The notes under the pieces: model-generated
What the model saw: only the letters and a program-made list of their open reading frames with translations
Told to the model about the DNA's origin: nothing
Database searches by the model: none
Source: Elusimicrobiota bacterium
GTDB taxonomy: Bacteria; Elusimicrobiota; Elusimicrobia; JACQJN01
Assembly (NCBI GenBank): GCA_016205085.1
Contig: JACQJN010000087.1
Coordinates: forward strand, 1-8,223
Direction of reading: 5' to 3'
Length of the DNA stretch: 8,223 nt
Made by a program: the position numbers and the translations under genes
Part shown: positions 1 to 6,710 of the stretch, piece by piece
Layout of the letters: the number at the start of each line of letters is the position of its first letter
Position numbering within the stretch: the stretch's first letter is position 1

Positions 1-29
1 ACAAAAAAACCAACTCCCCTCGGCAACAA
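1..29 (-). CDS. Start of an unidentified gene, cut by the window edge
   Basis: A minus-strand reading frame opens with TTG at 29-27 and continues through the left edge; only nine codons are visible (MLPRGVGFF), too few to name a product. The support is the ribosome binding site: AAGGAGAT ends a few bases upstream, with GGAG at 39-36 and a 6-base spacer to the TTG. A second TTG at 26-24 is an alternative start. A further SD-like GAGGGGAG (21-14) could instead serve a start just beyond the window, in which case these codons are leader. The frame follows prfB after 70 bases and has its own candidate promoter. What I see is the SD and an open frame; that it is a gene is inference. Confidence 0.35.
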
Positions 30-74
30 GACTATCTCCTTATAATTCTATGGAAGAATGACGGATGTACATCT

Positions 75-103
75 AATTTATCCCCTAAATGACCTTCTGT
101 CAA
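75..103 (-). promoter_or_regulatory. Candidate sigma-70 promoter overlapping the end of prfB
   Basis: On the minus strand a perfect -35 box TTGACA (103-98) includes the prfB stop codon TGA. It is followed after exactly 17 bases by TAAATT (80-75), which matches four of six positions of the -10 consensus. Transcription would start near position 68 and give a leader of about 40 bases before the TTG start at 29. It would let the downstream gene be transcribed independently of the long upstream operon. This is a sequence match only. Confidence 0.4.
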
Positions 104-624
104 GACCTGCTTTTTGAGGCATGCCAAGCGAGTGTGGCGTGGATCAGAGGATCCAGATCTCCATCCATCACCCCCTGCACATCAGAGGTTTCGAAATTAG
201 TTCTTAAATCCTTCACCATCTGGTAGGGCATAAATACATAGGACCTAATCTGGTGGCCCCAGGCGATGTCTCCTTTTTCGTCATAATGCTTCTCCAAAGA
301 AGACCGCTTCTTGTCCATCTCAATCTCATACAGCCTGGCCTTGAGCATTTTCATGGCGTTGATTCGGTTCTGGTGTTGGGATCTCTCCATTTGGCATTGC
401 ACCACTAGGCCCGTGGGGATATGGGTGATGCGCACCGCCGTCTCCACCTTGTTGACATTCTGTCCGCCGTGCCCTCCCGCTCGGTAGGTGTCCAGCTTGA
501 TGTCCTTCTCCGAAATCTGGATATCAATCTCCTCTTCAATATCCGGTAAAACATCACAGGATGCGAAGGAGGTGTGCCGCCTTTTATTGGCGTCAAAAGG
601 CGAGATGCGCACCAACCGATGCAC
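100..624 (-). CDS. prfB: C-terminal piece of RF2 with SPF and GGQ motifs, possible GTG restart
   Basis: This is the 174-residue continuation after the internal TAA, in the same frame. It opens at GTG 624-622 with the conserved VHRLVRISPFDANKRRHTSF and carries the SPF recognition motif, GGHGGQNVNK with the catalytic GGQ, AVRITHIPTG, and the typical C-terminal IRSYVFMPYQMVKDLRT. Both functional motifs of RF2 are therefore on this piece; only domain 1 and part of domain 2 are missing. Proteins such as PrfH and ArfB show that factors lacking domain 1 exist, but the cut here lies inside domain 2 rather than at a domain border. If translated, this piece would rely on reinitiation or on readthrough of the TAA. 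Confidence 0.7.
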   Translation of the reverse strand: MHRLVRISPFDANKRRHTSFASCDVLPDIEEEIDIQISEKDIKLDTYRAGGHGGQNVNKVETAVRITHIPTGLVVQCQMERSQHQNRINAMKMLKARLYEIEMDKKRSSLEKHYDEKGDIAWGHQIRSYVFMPYQMVKDLRTNFETSDVQGVMDGDLDPLIHATLAWHASKSRS

Positions 625-645
625 CCCTATCTCTCCCTTTAATTA
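625..645 (-). promoter_or_regulatory. In-frame TAA followed by a Shine-Dalgarno-like stretch and GTG (possible reinitiation site in prfB)
   Basis: Reading the minus strand, GGA TAA TTA AAG GGA GAG ATA GGG leads into GTG at 624-622. The stretch AAGGGAGAG (639-631) resembles a ribosome binding site, and GGAG (636-633) lies 8 bases before the GTG. The stop and the GTG are separated by 18 bases, a distance suited to termination-reinitiation. The purine-rich bases also encode the conserved residues around LKGEIG, so the SD resemblance may be a coincidence of coding sequence. Confidence 0.35.
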
Positions 646-1209
646 TCCATAGGCATAGATTCCCTGCACAAACGCCGTGGCGCTTTTAATTCCCGCTTCC
701 TCCCCGGGCTGAATATCCGTCACCGCAAAAGAAAAGCCCTTCCGTTCCGCCCAGCGGGAATACATCCTCAAAAGCATCTGGGCCCAGTCGCAAGCCTCCG
801 TCCCTCCGGCGCCTGCATGCAAAGATAAAATAACATCGGAACGATCATGTTCTCCGGAGAGTTTCAAGCGGAAATCCAACTCCTCCAGATCTTTTTCCAG
901 TTGACGGACAGACAGCTCCACCTCTCCAAGCTCTTTTTTATCTCCGGCCTCCTCCGCCAATTCATGATGGGTATGCAGGTCTTCCCAGCGCCGATGAAGA
1001 ACCGTCCAATCTCCAACCTCCCTCTTGAGGTCATTCAAAGCTTTTAATTTAGATTTCGCGCTTTGGTTGTCGGCCCAAAAATCAGCCCTGGAAGCCTCTT
1101 GTTCCTGCTTCTCAATCCGCTCTTTCTTGACCGAAATATCCGACATCTCATTTAAACGGCTCAGAAGCTCCTTTGCCTTTCCCAGCCGGTCTGAAATCTC
1201 CTTACCCAT
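643..1209 (-). CDS. prfB: N-terminal piece of RF2 (domain 1 and first part of domain 2)
   Basis: This is the 188-residue open part of prfB before the internal TAA. It begins MGKEISDRLGKAKELLSRLN, a charged helical stretch, then VKKERIEK, which aligns with AKKERLEE of E. coli RF2 two residues out of register. It continues through the helical domain 1 with a hydrophilic, probably coiled-coil region (about 45-115). It then carries the conserved LHAGAGGTEACDWAQMLLRM (about 130-149) and ends in GIYAYG. Alone it would lack both the codon-recognition and the catalytic motifs, so it cannot terminate translation by itself. Translation is probably coupled to the upstream deacetylase through the 8-base overlap. 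Confidence 0.8.
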   Translation of the reverse strand: MGKEISDRLGKAKELLSRLNEMSDISVKKERIEKQEQEASRADFWADNQSAKSKLKALNDLKREVGDWTVLHRRWEDLHTHHELAEEAGDKKELGEVELSVRQLEKDLEELDFRLKLSGEHDRSDVILSLHAGAGGTEACDWAQMLLRMYSRWAERKGFSFAVTDIQPGEEAGIKSATAFVQGIYAYG

Positions 1210-2119
1210 TTTGTCCCCAAAAGACGCGATGTTGTTTCATGCCCACACGACAAGTCTGAGCATGAATAAAAACGGTGTCCTGAAGATTGGCCGCATACCC
1301 TCCTCCCAGCGTCACCGCCACGGGAATTTTTCTTCGGAAGCATTCTGAAAACACCGTCTCATCCCTGTGCTCAAATCCTTTCAATGTGATCTTTAAACCT
1401 CCCAGAAGGTCCTTCTCATAGGGATCGGCTCCCGCCTGAAACAGGACCAGCTCCGGTCGATGCCTGTCCAGAATTTTGGGGAGCTCCCTGCGAAGAATGA
1501 AAAGATATTCCCCATCCCCCGTGCCTTCCGGCAAGTTGACATCTAAAGAGCTGGGGGGTTTGAAAACGGGATAGAGATTCTGCTGATGCATGGAAAAAGT
1601 AAACACAGAAGAATCCTGCGCAAACAAAGAAGCGGTTCCATTGCCTTGATGGACGTCCAGGTCCACCACCAAAGCCTTTCGTATTTTTTTCTCCCTCTGC
1701 AGCAATACGATCGCTACCGCCATGTCGTTAAACACGCAAAAGCCCTCTCCATGTCCCGCAAAGGCGTGGTGGAATCCTCCTCCCACATGCAGCCCCAAAC
1801 CTGTCTGGAGGGCTTCCCGGCAGGCGAGAATCGTTCCCCCCACCGCTGTGTGGTGAGCCGCCGCCAAGTCGGGAGAGTAGGGCAATTCCAGCATTGCCTC
1901 ATCCCAGGGAGTGGTCTTTCCATCCAGAATCTTGGAGACCCACTCGTCCGTATGCACCAAAATAAGCTCCTTTCGGGAGGCAGGGGAGGGTTCCGCCACA
2001 TCCTTCGCTGCGATCTCCCCGGATCGGATCAGGCTTTCCACCACCCCTTTAAATTTCCGGGTGGAGAAGACATGGCTCCCTAGGTCCACTTCATATTTAG
2101 CAGAAAATATGATACGCAT
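1202..2119 (-). CDS. Class IV-like histone deacetylase family protein (zinc-dependent deacetylase/deacylase)
   Basis: This 305-residue protein belongs to the arginase/deacetylase fold and resembles bacterial class IV (HDAC11-like) members. These are zinc hydrolases removing acyl groups from lysines or polyamines; the substrate here is unknown. From the ATG at 2119 the visible motifs are: the N-terminal FSAKYEVDLGSHVF, the catalytic His pair in GGGFHHAF (H117, H118), GEGFCVFND, and zinc ligands D155 and H157 in DLDVHQGNGT. They continue with the third ligand D232 in QAGADP and the transition-state Tyr Y275 in LGGGY. All catalytic residues are present and the length is normal. The frame extends nine codons upstream to a TTG at 2146, but family alignment favours MRIIF. 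The gene overlaps lnt by 40 bases and prfB by 8 (ATGGGTAA), which suggests translational coupling. The stop is TAA. Confidence 0.9.
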   Translation of the reverse strand: MRIIFSAKYEVDLGSHVFSTRKFKGVVESLIRSGEIAAKDVAEPSPASRKELILVHTDEWVSKILDGKTTPWDEAMLELPYSPDLAAAHHTAVGGTILACREALQTGLGLHVGGGFHHAFAGHGEGFCVFNDMAVAIVLLQREKKIRKALVVDLDVHQGNGTASLFAQDSSVFTFSMHQQNLYPVFKPPSSLDVNLPEGTGDGEYLFILRRELPKILDRHRPELVLFQAGADPYEKDLLGGLKITLKGFEHRDETVFSECFRRKIPVAVTLGGGYAANLQDTVFIHAQTCRVGMKQHRVFWGQNG

Positions 2120-3675
2120 GCCAAAATGCAAAAATAACCGAACCAATCCCCGAATCGGGTGTACAGGGATGCCTCCGGGACATTCTCACGGGGAAGAGAA
2201 AAAGACAGAACCGATTTTTGACCTAAAGCCGTTTGGGAGGATATTCTTCCCCACGGATCAATCACCGCTGAGATGCCGGTATTGGCGGACCGAAGAAGGA
2301 ATCTTCTATTTTCAACCGCCCTTAAAACATTCATGGAGAAATGCTGATACGGCCCAGCCGTATCCAGATACCATCCATCATTCGTCAGATTCACCAGGAC
2401 ATCGGCTCCCTTTCGGACTAACCCCGAAGCCAGATGCGGAAATATGCTTTCGTAGCAGATGGAAACCCCCAGGGTACCGGCTCGAGACGGAATCAATCCC
2501 GGAGAACCTCCCGGCGAGATCGCACCCAGCTCATTGAGCACCGGAATCCACCTTTCCAGAATAAATTTGAAAGGCACATATTCTCCGAAGGGCACCAACT
2601 GTCTCTTGGCAGCCCAGTGGATCACGCTTCCCGGGCTGCGCGATAGAACAAGGAAAGCGGCATTCTGAGTTTTTCCGGATATCCGGGTCACCGCCCCTAT
2701 TAAATGATCCGTGTGGGTCCGCCGAACGACCTCTTTAACCCACCGATGAAGGGGTGGGTCCTCGAACAGACCGGGAACGGAGGACTCAGGCCAAACCACA
2801 AGCTTCGCCCCCTTTCCTGCCGCCTCTACCGAAAGGGCCTTTAGAGTGTCCTGTATCTCCTTTTCGAAAGAAGGCGTCCATTTCTGGTATTGAAAAATAT
2901 TAGGCTGGAGAATGGCCACGGAAACTCCGCCAGGGCCAAAATCCGATGGAGCACCGGAAAGTTTCGCAAAACCATACATCCAACATAAGATCAGACAAAC
3001 CAAAGGGGCCCCTCCAACGGCTGCCCACACCTTGCGGGAACCCGAAAGCCCGAAACTGATGACGGTGACGGCCGCATTGATCCAGACAATCAAAAAAGTG
3101 AGCCCATACACACCCGTCACAGAAGCCATTTGTAGGATCAGGGGATACCTCCACTGAGAATACCCCAAGAGCTCCCAAGGGAACCGCCATAAAAAACGTG
3201 CCTTAATAAATTCCAAACTTGTCCAAAGCGCAGCCAAAAAGAACGGGATAGCGGCGAAGGCCACCCCCCTCCAAAAAAGAGCCCATGTCGATTGTAGCCG
3301 CAACAAGAGGACAAAAAGCTCCTGCTTAAAAAAGAATACCCCCGCTCCGAAAATTCCCCAATCCAAAGCCAGCAGCGCTGATAGTGCGGCCCAAGCCAAA
3401 AAAGAAAAAAGGGGAGATACTCCCCCCGCTCGGCAGGTGAAGTAGATCCAATAGAGCAGTCCTCCGTAGAACAAACAACCCGCTGCATAGGCCGTCCCAA
3501 AAGCCAAGCGCCAGGTTCGGGGTCCGAACAAAAATCGCAGCAGGGGAACCAAGGCCACCCAAGCCAACCACCCCACATCAGGCTTGGGAAAACACAGAAT
3601 CAGCAGAACGGCAGACAATATTGGGAGAAAGTAGTTACACCAACCACTAATCACTGTCTTTAAGCACCATGGCAC
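2080..3675 (-). CDS. lnt: Apolipoprotein N-acyltransferase
   Basis: Lnt is an inner-membrane enzyme that transfers an acyl chain from phospholipid to the N-terminal cysteine of apolipoproteins, the last step of lipoprotein maturation after Lgt and LspA. The 531-residue protein has a hydrophobic N-terminal half (about 15-240) with several membrane spans and the typical CFPKPDVGWLAWVALVPLL near residue 30. A periplasmic nitrilase-like domain (about 250-490) follows, and a final hydrophobic span comes near 510-526. The Glu-Lys-Cys triad is intact: E297 in VVWPES, K357 in KRQLVPFGEYVP, C407 in SICYES. NDGWY and ENRRFLLRSANTG are also typical. The assigned GTG start overlaps the secA end by 16 bases; neither it nor an alternative GTG at 3654 has a clear SD, so the first seven residues are uncertain. 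The gene ends in TAG inside the deacetylase gene. Confidence 0.95.
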   Translation of the reverse strand: MPWCLKTVISGWCNYFLPILSAVLLILCFPKPDVGWLAWVALVPLLRFLFGPRTWRLAFGTAYAAGCLFYGGLLYWIYFTCRAGGVSPLFSFLAWAALSALLALDWGIFGAGVFFFKQELFVLLLRLQSTWALFWRGVAFAAIPFFLAALWTSLEFIKARFLWRFPWELLGYSQWRYPLILQMASVTGVYGLTFLIVWINAAVTVISFGLSGSRKVWAAVGGAPLVCLILCWMYGFAKLSGAPSDFGPGGVSVAILQPNIFQYQKWTPSFEKEIQDTLKALSVEAAGKGAKLVVWPESSVPGLFEDPPLHRWVKEVVRRTHTDHLIGAVTRISGKTQNAAFLVLSRSPGSVIHWAAKRQLVPFGEYVPFKFILERWIPVLNELGAISPGGSPGLIPSRAGTLGVSICYESIFPHLASGLVRKGADVLVNLTNDGWYLDTAGPYQHFSMNVLRAVENRRFLLRSANTGISAVIDPWGRISSQTALGQKSVLSFSLPRENVPEASLYTRFGDWFGYFCILACVSYFLLNMKWT

Positions 3676-6296
3676 TTTTTATACTTTTTGCCGCTGCCAC
3701 AAAAGCACGGGTCATTGCGGCCGATCTTCTTAACAGCAGCCGGCGCCGCCGTCTGCGCCCTGCCTTCTTGAGGCCTGGAACCATCCCCGTGGGAGCGTTG
3801 GGTATTGGCAGGATTGGAGATGGCAGCGGGGGCGGATCTCCTGGGAGGAAGTTGAATGCGAAATAGATATTCCAATGTCTGTTCTCTGACCCGGGCCAAC
3901 ATGGCCTCATACAGAGCGTAAGATTCCTTCTGGTACTCAATCAAAGGATCCTTCTGGCCATAGCCCCGCAGAAAGATGCCCTGCTTTAGATGGTCTAGAT
4001 CATACAGATGGTTCTTCCAGGCTTGGTCGATCATCTGCAGCAAAATCATGCGCTCCAGCTCCTTAAAATCGAAATCTTTAAATTCCTCCACCCGGGAACG
4101 GTAGGCGCTTTGAACCTGTTCGAAAAGCTTTTCCCGGATTTCTTCACGGGACATTTGCTGGCTCTCCTCAGACCCAAAATCGAAATGGATGCTGTAGATT
4201 TTAGACAGGTATGCGGTCAGGTTCTCCGTATCCCAGGCTTGGGGGTGGGTCCCTTCCGAAGCCCAAAGTTCCAGCTTCTCATCCAAGGATTCTTCCATCA
4301 TCTTCAGGATTCTGTCTGAAATCTCCTGGCCGTCTAAAATCTCGTTGCGTAGCTCATAGATGGCCCCTCTTTGCAAATTCATCACTTTGTCATAATCCAA
4401 GAGCTGCTTGCGGATGTCGAAATGTTGAGCCTCTACCCTCCTTTGAGCGGACTGAATCTGCCGGGTGACCAGACGGGATTCGATCACCTCTCCCTCCTGC
4501 ATCTGCATGCTCTTTGGCAGCTTCTCCATGATGGCGGATAGCCTGTCCGATCCGAACAACCTCATCAGCTCATCTTCCAACGAAACATAATAGCGGGAGC
4601 TGCCCGGATCTCCCTGGCGGGCGCACCGGCCTCGAAGCTGGTTGTCTATCCGGCGGGCCTCGTGCCTTTCGCTTCCCAAGACGTGCAGGCCTCCCAAATC
4701 CACGATCTGTTTCTGTTCCTGAGCATCAGGAGGGCTCCCTCCCAAAATAATGTCGGTGCCGCGTCCCGCCATGTTGGTAGCGATGGTAACGGTTCCTTTC
4801 TTTCCCGCTTGGGAAATGATTTGGGCCTCCATCTCATGGTACTTGGCATTTAAAACCTGGTGCGGGATGCCCTTAGGCCTGAGCATGGCCGAGAGCTTCT
4901 CGGATTTTTCTATGGAGCGGGTGCCCACCAGCACCGGCCTTCCCTGCTTCCACAACTCCTCTACCTCCAGAAGAATGGCGGTGAACTTCTCCCGCTCCGT
5001 TCGGTACACCAAATCCGGAAAATCCGTTCGGTGCAAGGGTCTATTGGTCGGAATTTCCACCACGTCCAGCTTGTAAATTTCCCAAAACTCATGAGCCTCG
5101 GTCATGGCGGTCCCTGTCATCCCAGCCAACTTTTTGTACATCTTAAAGAAATTTTGGAATGTGATGGTGGCCAGGGTCTGGTTTTCTTCCTTAATAGGAA
5201 GATGTTCCTTCGCCTCCACGGCTTGATGAAGCCCCTCCGACCAGCGCCTGCCCGGCATCAGTCGCCCCGTAAACTCATCTACGATCACTACCTCGCCGTC
5301 CTTGACCACATAGTCCACATCCCGGCGGTACAGGTGATGGGCCCGCAGTGCCTGGGTGAGGTGGTGCACCCATTCCGACTGCACGTCGTCATAAAGATTG
5401 GCCACCCCCAACAACTTCTCGCACTTAGAGATCCCCTGATCCGTCAGGGTGGCGGCATGGGATTTTTCATCAATAATGGAGTCAAAGCCTTTCCCCAAAT
5501 CCTCTCCGGTGTACTTCGATTGAATCTCCTCTTTTTCCGTCACAAACCGGGCCTTCAGGCTGGGGATGACGCGGTCGATAATGGCGTACTTCTCAGTGGA
5601 CTCCTCCGCAGGCCCCGAGATGATGAGCGGGGTTCTGGCCTCGTCAATCAAAATGGAATCCACCTCATCCACGATGGCGTAGTTCATTTTTCTTAAGACA
5701 CGATCCTCGGCCCTAATGACCATGTTGTCCCTTAAGTAATCAAACCCAATCTCGTTGTTGGTCACATAGGTCACATCGCAATCATACATCTGCCGGCGGT
5801 TGGAACTCTCCATGTCGTGCTGGACAAATCCTACCGTCAGGCCCAGGAATTCAAAGATGGGTCCCATCCAATGCCGGTCCCGCTTGGCCAGATAATCGTT
5901 GACCGTTACCAAATGGACCCCCTTGCCTTCCAGGGCGTTCAGGTAGATGGGCAGGGTTGCCACCAAAGTTTTCCCCTCTCCCGTCTTCATCTCCGCAATC
6001 TTGCCCTGATGGAGCACCATGCCTCCCCAAATCTGAACATCGAAATGTCTCAGGCCAATGCTCCGACGAGAGGCTTCCCGCACCACGGCAAAGGCCTCCG
6101 GCAGAATATCGTCTAAGGTGGCTCCATCGGCAAGGCGGCTCTTGAATTCTTGAGTTTTATCCCGGAGGGCTTGATCGCTTAAAGCCGTCATCTCAGGCTC
6201 CAGGCTGTTGACCCTCTGAACGAGTGGAGCCAGGCGTTTTAAATCTCTCTGACTTTTTGTCCCAAAAAGCCGGCCTAAAAATCCCCAAATATCCAT
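3660..6296 (-). CDS. secA: Protein translocase subunit SecA
   Basis: SecA is the ATPase motor that pushes unfolded preproteins through SecYEG. The 878-residue protein is complete. It has the Q-motif region GLRHFDVQIWGG (81-92), Walker A MKTGEGKT (103-110), TVNDYLAKRD (131-140), and the DEAD-type box in VDEVDSILIDEARTPLI (209-225). The preprotein cross-linking domain is about 230-370. NBD2 carries TNMAGRGTDIILGG (507-520) and ERHEARRIDNQLRGRCARQG (543-562). The helical scaffold and wing domains follow, with the conserved DQAWKNHLYDLDHLKQGI near 757-774. A Pro/Ala-rich linker (about 816-857) leads to the zinc-binding SEC-C motif: C864, C866, C875, H876 in CFCGSGKKYKKCH, which binds SecB or ribosomes in relatives. 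The ATG lies 19 bases after the preceding receiver gene without a strong SD. The stop is TAA, inside the lnt start. Confidence 0.98.
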   Translation of the reverse strand: MDIWGFLGRLFGTKSQRDLKRLAPLVQRVNSLEPEMTALSDQALRDKTQEFKSRLADGATLDDILPEAFAVVREASRRSIGLRHFDVQIWGGMVLHQGKIAEMKTGEGKTLVATLPIYLNALEGKGVHLVTVNDYLAKRDRHWMGPIFEFLGLTVGFVQHDMESSNRRQMYDCDVTYVTNNEIGFDYLRDNMVIRAEDRVLRKMNYAIVDEVDSILIDEARTPLIISGPAEESTEKYAIIDRVIPSLKARFVTEKEEIQSKYTGEDLGKGFDSIIDEKSHAATLTDQGISKCEKLLGVANLYDDVQSEWVHHLTQALRAHHLYRRDVDYVVKDGEVVIVDEFTGRLMPGRRWSEGLHQAVEAKEHLPIKEENQTLATITFQNFFKMYKKLAGMTGTAMTEAHEFWEIYKLDVVEIPTNRPLHRTDFPDLVYRTEREKFTAILLEVEELWKQGRPVLVGTRSIEKSEKLSAMLRPKGIPHQVLNAKYHEMEAQIISQAGKKGTVTIATNMAGRGTDIILGGSPPDAQEQKQIVDLGGLHVLGSERHEARRIDNQLRGRCARQGDPGSSRYYVSLEDELMRLFGSDRLSAIMEKLPKSMQMQEGEVIESRLVTRQIQSAQRRVEAQHFDIRKQLLDYDKVMNLQRGAIYELRNEILDGQEISDRILKMMEESLDEKLELWASEGTHPQAWDTENLTAYLSKIYSIHFDFGSEESQQMSREEIREKLFEQVQSAYRSRVEEFKDFDFKELERMILLQMIDQAWKNHLYDLDHLKQGIFLRGYGQKDPLIEYQKESYALYEAMLARVREQTLEYLFRIQLPPRRSAPAAISNPANTQRSHGDGSRPQEGRAQTAAPAAVKKIGRNDPCFCGSGKKYKKCHGA

Positions 6297-6315
6297 CTAT
6301 ACTATTCTATCATAC

Positions 6316-6708
6316 CTATATCAAGGAATTGAAATAGGCGTTCACCTTGGCGAGCAAATCCTGTGATTTAAATGGTTTAAGAATATACTCCTTGGCCCCC
6401 AACTTAAAAGCCTGATTGATGGTTCCCATCATGCTTTCGGAAGTCATCATAATGGCCCCTATTTTTTGCAATTTGGGTGAGCTGCGCATAATCTCCAGAA
6501 CCTGAATTCCCTCCATCCGGGGCATATGAACATCCAAGATGACCAGGTCAAATTTGCCTTTCCCAAGCTTTTCTAACGCCTCCTGTCCATCCCCAGCAGT
6601 TTCTACAGAGTATCCATGCATGGAAAGTACTTCCTGAACAATATGGCAGATATTTGGCTCGTCATCCGCCACCAAAACTCTCCACTTCTTCAACCCAAAC
6701 AAATCCAT
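6316..6708 (-). CDS. Stand-alone receiver-domain response regulator (CheY-like), copy nearest secA
   Basis: This 130-residue protein is a single phosphoreceiver domain with no output domain, so it should act by protein-protein contact or as a phosphorelay intermediate. The acidic pocket D15-D16 (VADDEP), phosphoacceptor D59 in VILDVHMPRMEG, switch Thr T89 in MMTSES and Lys K111 in ILKPF are all present. It begins with an extra MDLFGLKKWR before the first strand. It starts 2 bases after the TAG of its neighbour, with GGGGT about 12 bases upstream, and ends in TAG 19 bases before secA. An ungapped comparison by eye gives 59 of 130 identical residues with that neighbour, so the two are paralogues. 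No histidine kinase is in the window, so its partner is unknown. Confidence 0.93.
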   Translation of the reverse strand: MDLFGLKKWRVLVADDEPNICHIVQEVLSMHGYSVETAGDGQEALEKLGKGKFDLVILDVHMPRMEGIQVLEIMRSSPKLQKIGAIMMTSESMMGTINQAFKLGAKEYILKPFKSQDLLAKVNAYFNSLI

Positions 6709-6710
6709 GT

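Larger units (their letters stand above)
100..1209 (-). pseudogene. prfB: Peptide chain release factor 2 (RF2), full-length frame interrupted by one in-frame TAA
   Basis: Class I release factor 2 reads UGA and UAA in the ribosomal A site and triggers hydrolysis of peptidyl-tRNA. The frame runs 369 residues plus TGA stop, close to the 365 of E. coli RF2, counting one TAA (645-643) as residue 189. Visible landmarks are the N-terminal helical domain, the RF2-specific codon-recognition tripeptide SPF (203-205), and the catalytic GGQ in GGHGGQNVNK (248-250). RF1 would have a PxT-type motif instead of SPF. The TAA falls in YAYG-stop-LKGE, where relatives carry Tyr or (E. coli) Trp; TAT or TAC to TAA is a one-base change. 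The start ATG overlaps the deacetylase stop as ATGGGTAA. No +1 frameshift site occurs near codon 25. The sequence cannot decide between sequencing error, real nonsense mutation, and a functional two-piece gene. Confidence 0.88.

Noticed and set aside
41..46. Perfect TATAAT on the plus strand
   Set aside because: No -35 element lies at a suitable distance upstream (18-23 reads CCTCGG), and no plus-strand gene follows; it overlaps the ribosome binding site region of the minus-strand gene.
1136..1165. TTTAAATGA in the early part of prfB as a possible programmed frameshift site
   Set aside because: The frame reads CGT TTA AAT GAG without a stop, and the reading frame is continuous on both sides, so no frameshift is needed.
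1911..2537. Plus-strand open frame of 208 codons spanning the lnt-deacetylase junction
   Set aside because: Antisense to two well-supported genes, low-complexity composition, no family resemblance.
3647..3940. Minus-strand frame covering the secA end, ending MVLKDSD
   Set aside because: Shadow of the secA 3' end in another frame; arginine- and proline-rich with no family match.
4860..5696. Plus-strand open frame of 278 codons
   Set aside because: It lies wholly antisense to the strongly conserved SecA gene, is rich in His, Arg and Gln as expected of a shadow frame, and has no recognisable domain.
6297..6320. TATGAT and TAGAAT boxes just upstream of secA on the minus strand, resembling a -10 element
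   Set aside because: No -35 hexamer is found 16-18 bases upstream; the gap is only 19 bases and AT-rich, so chance is likely.
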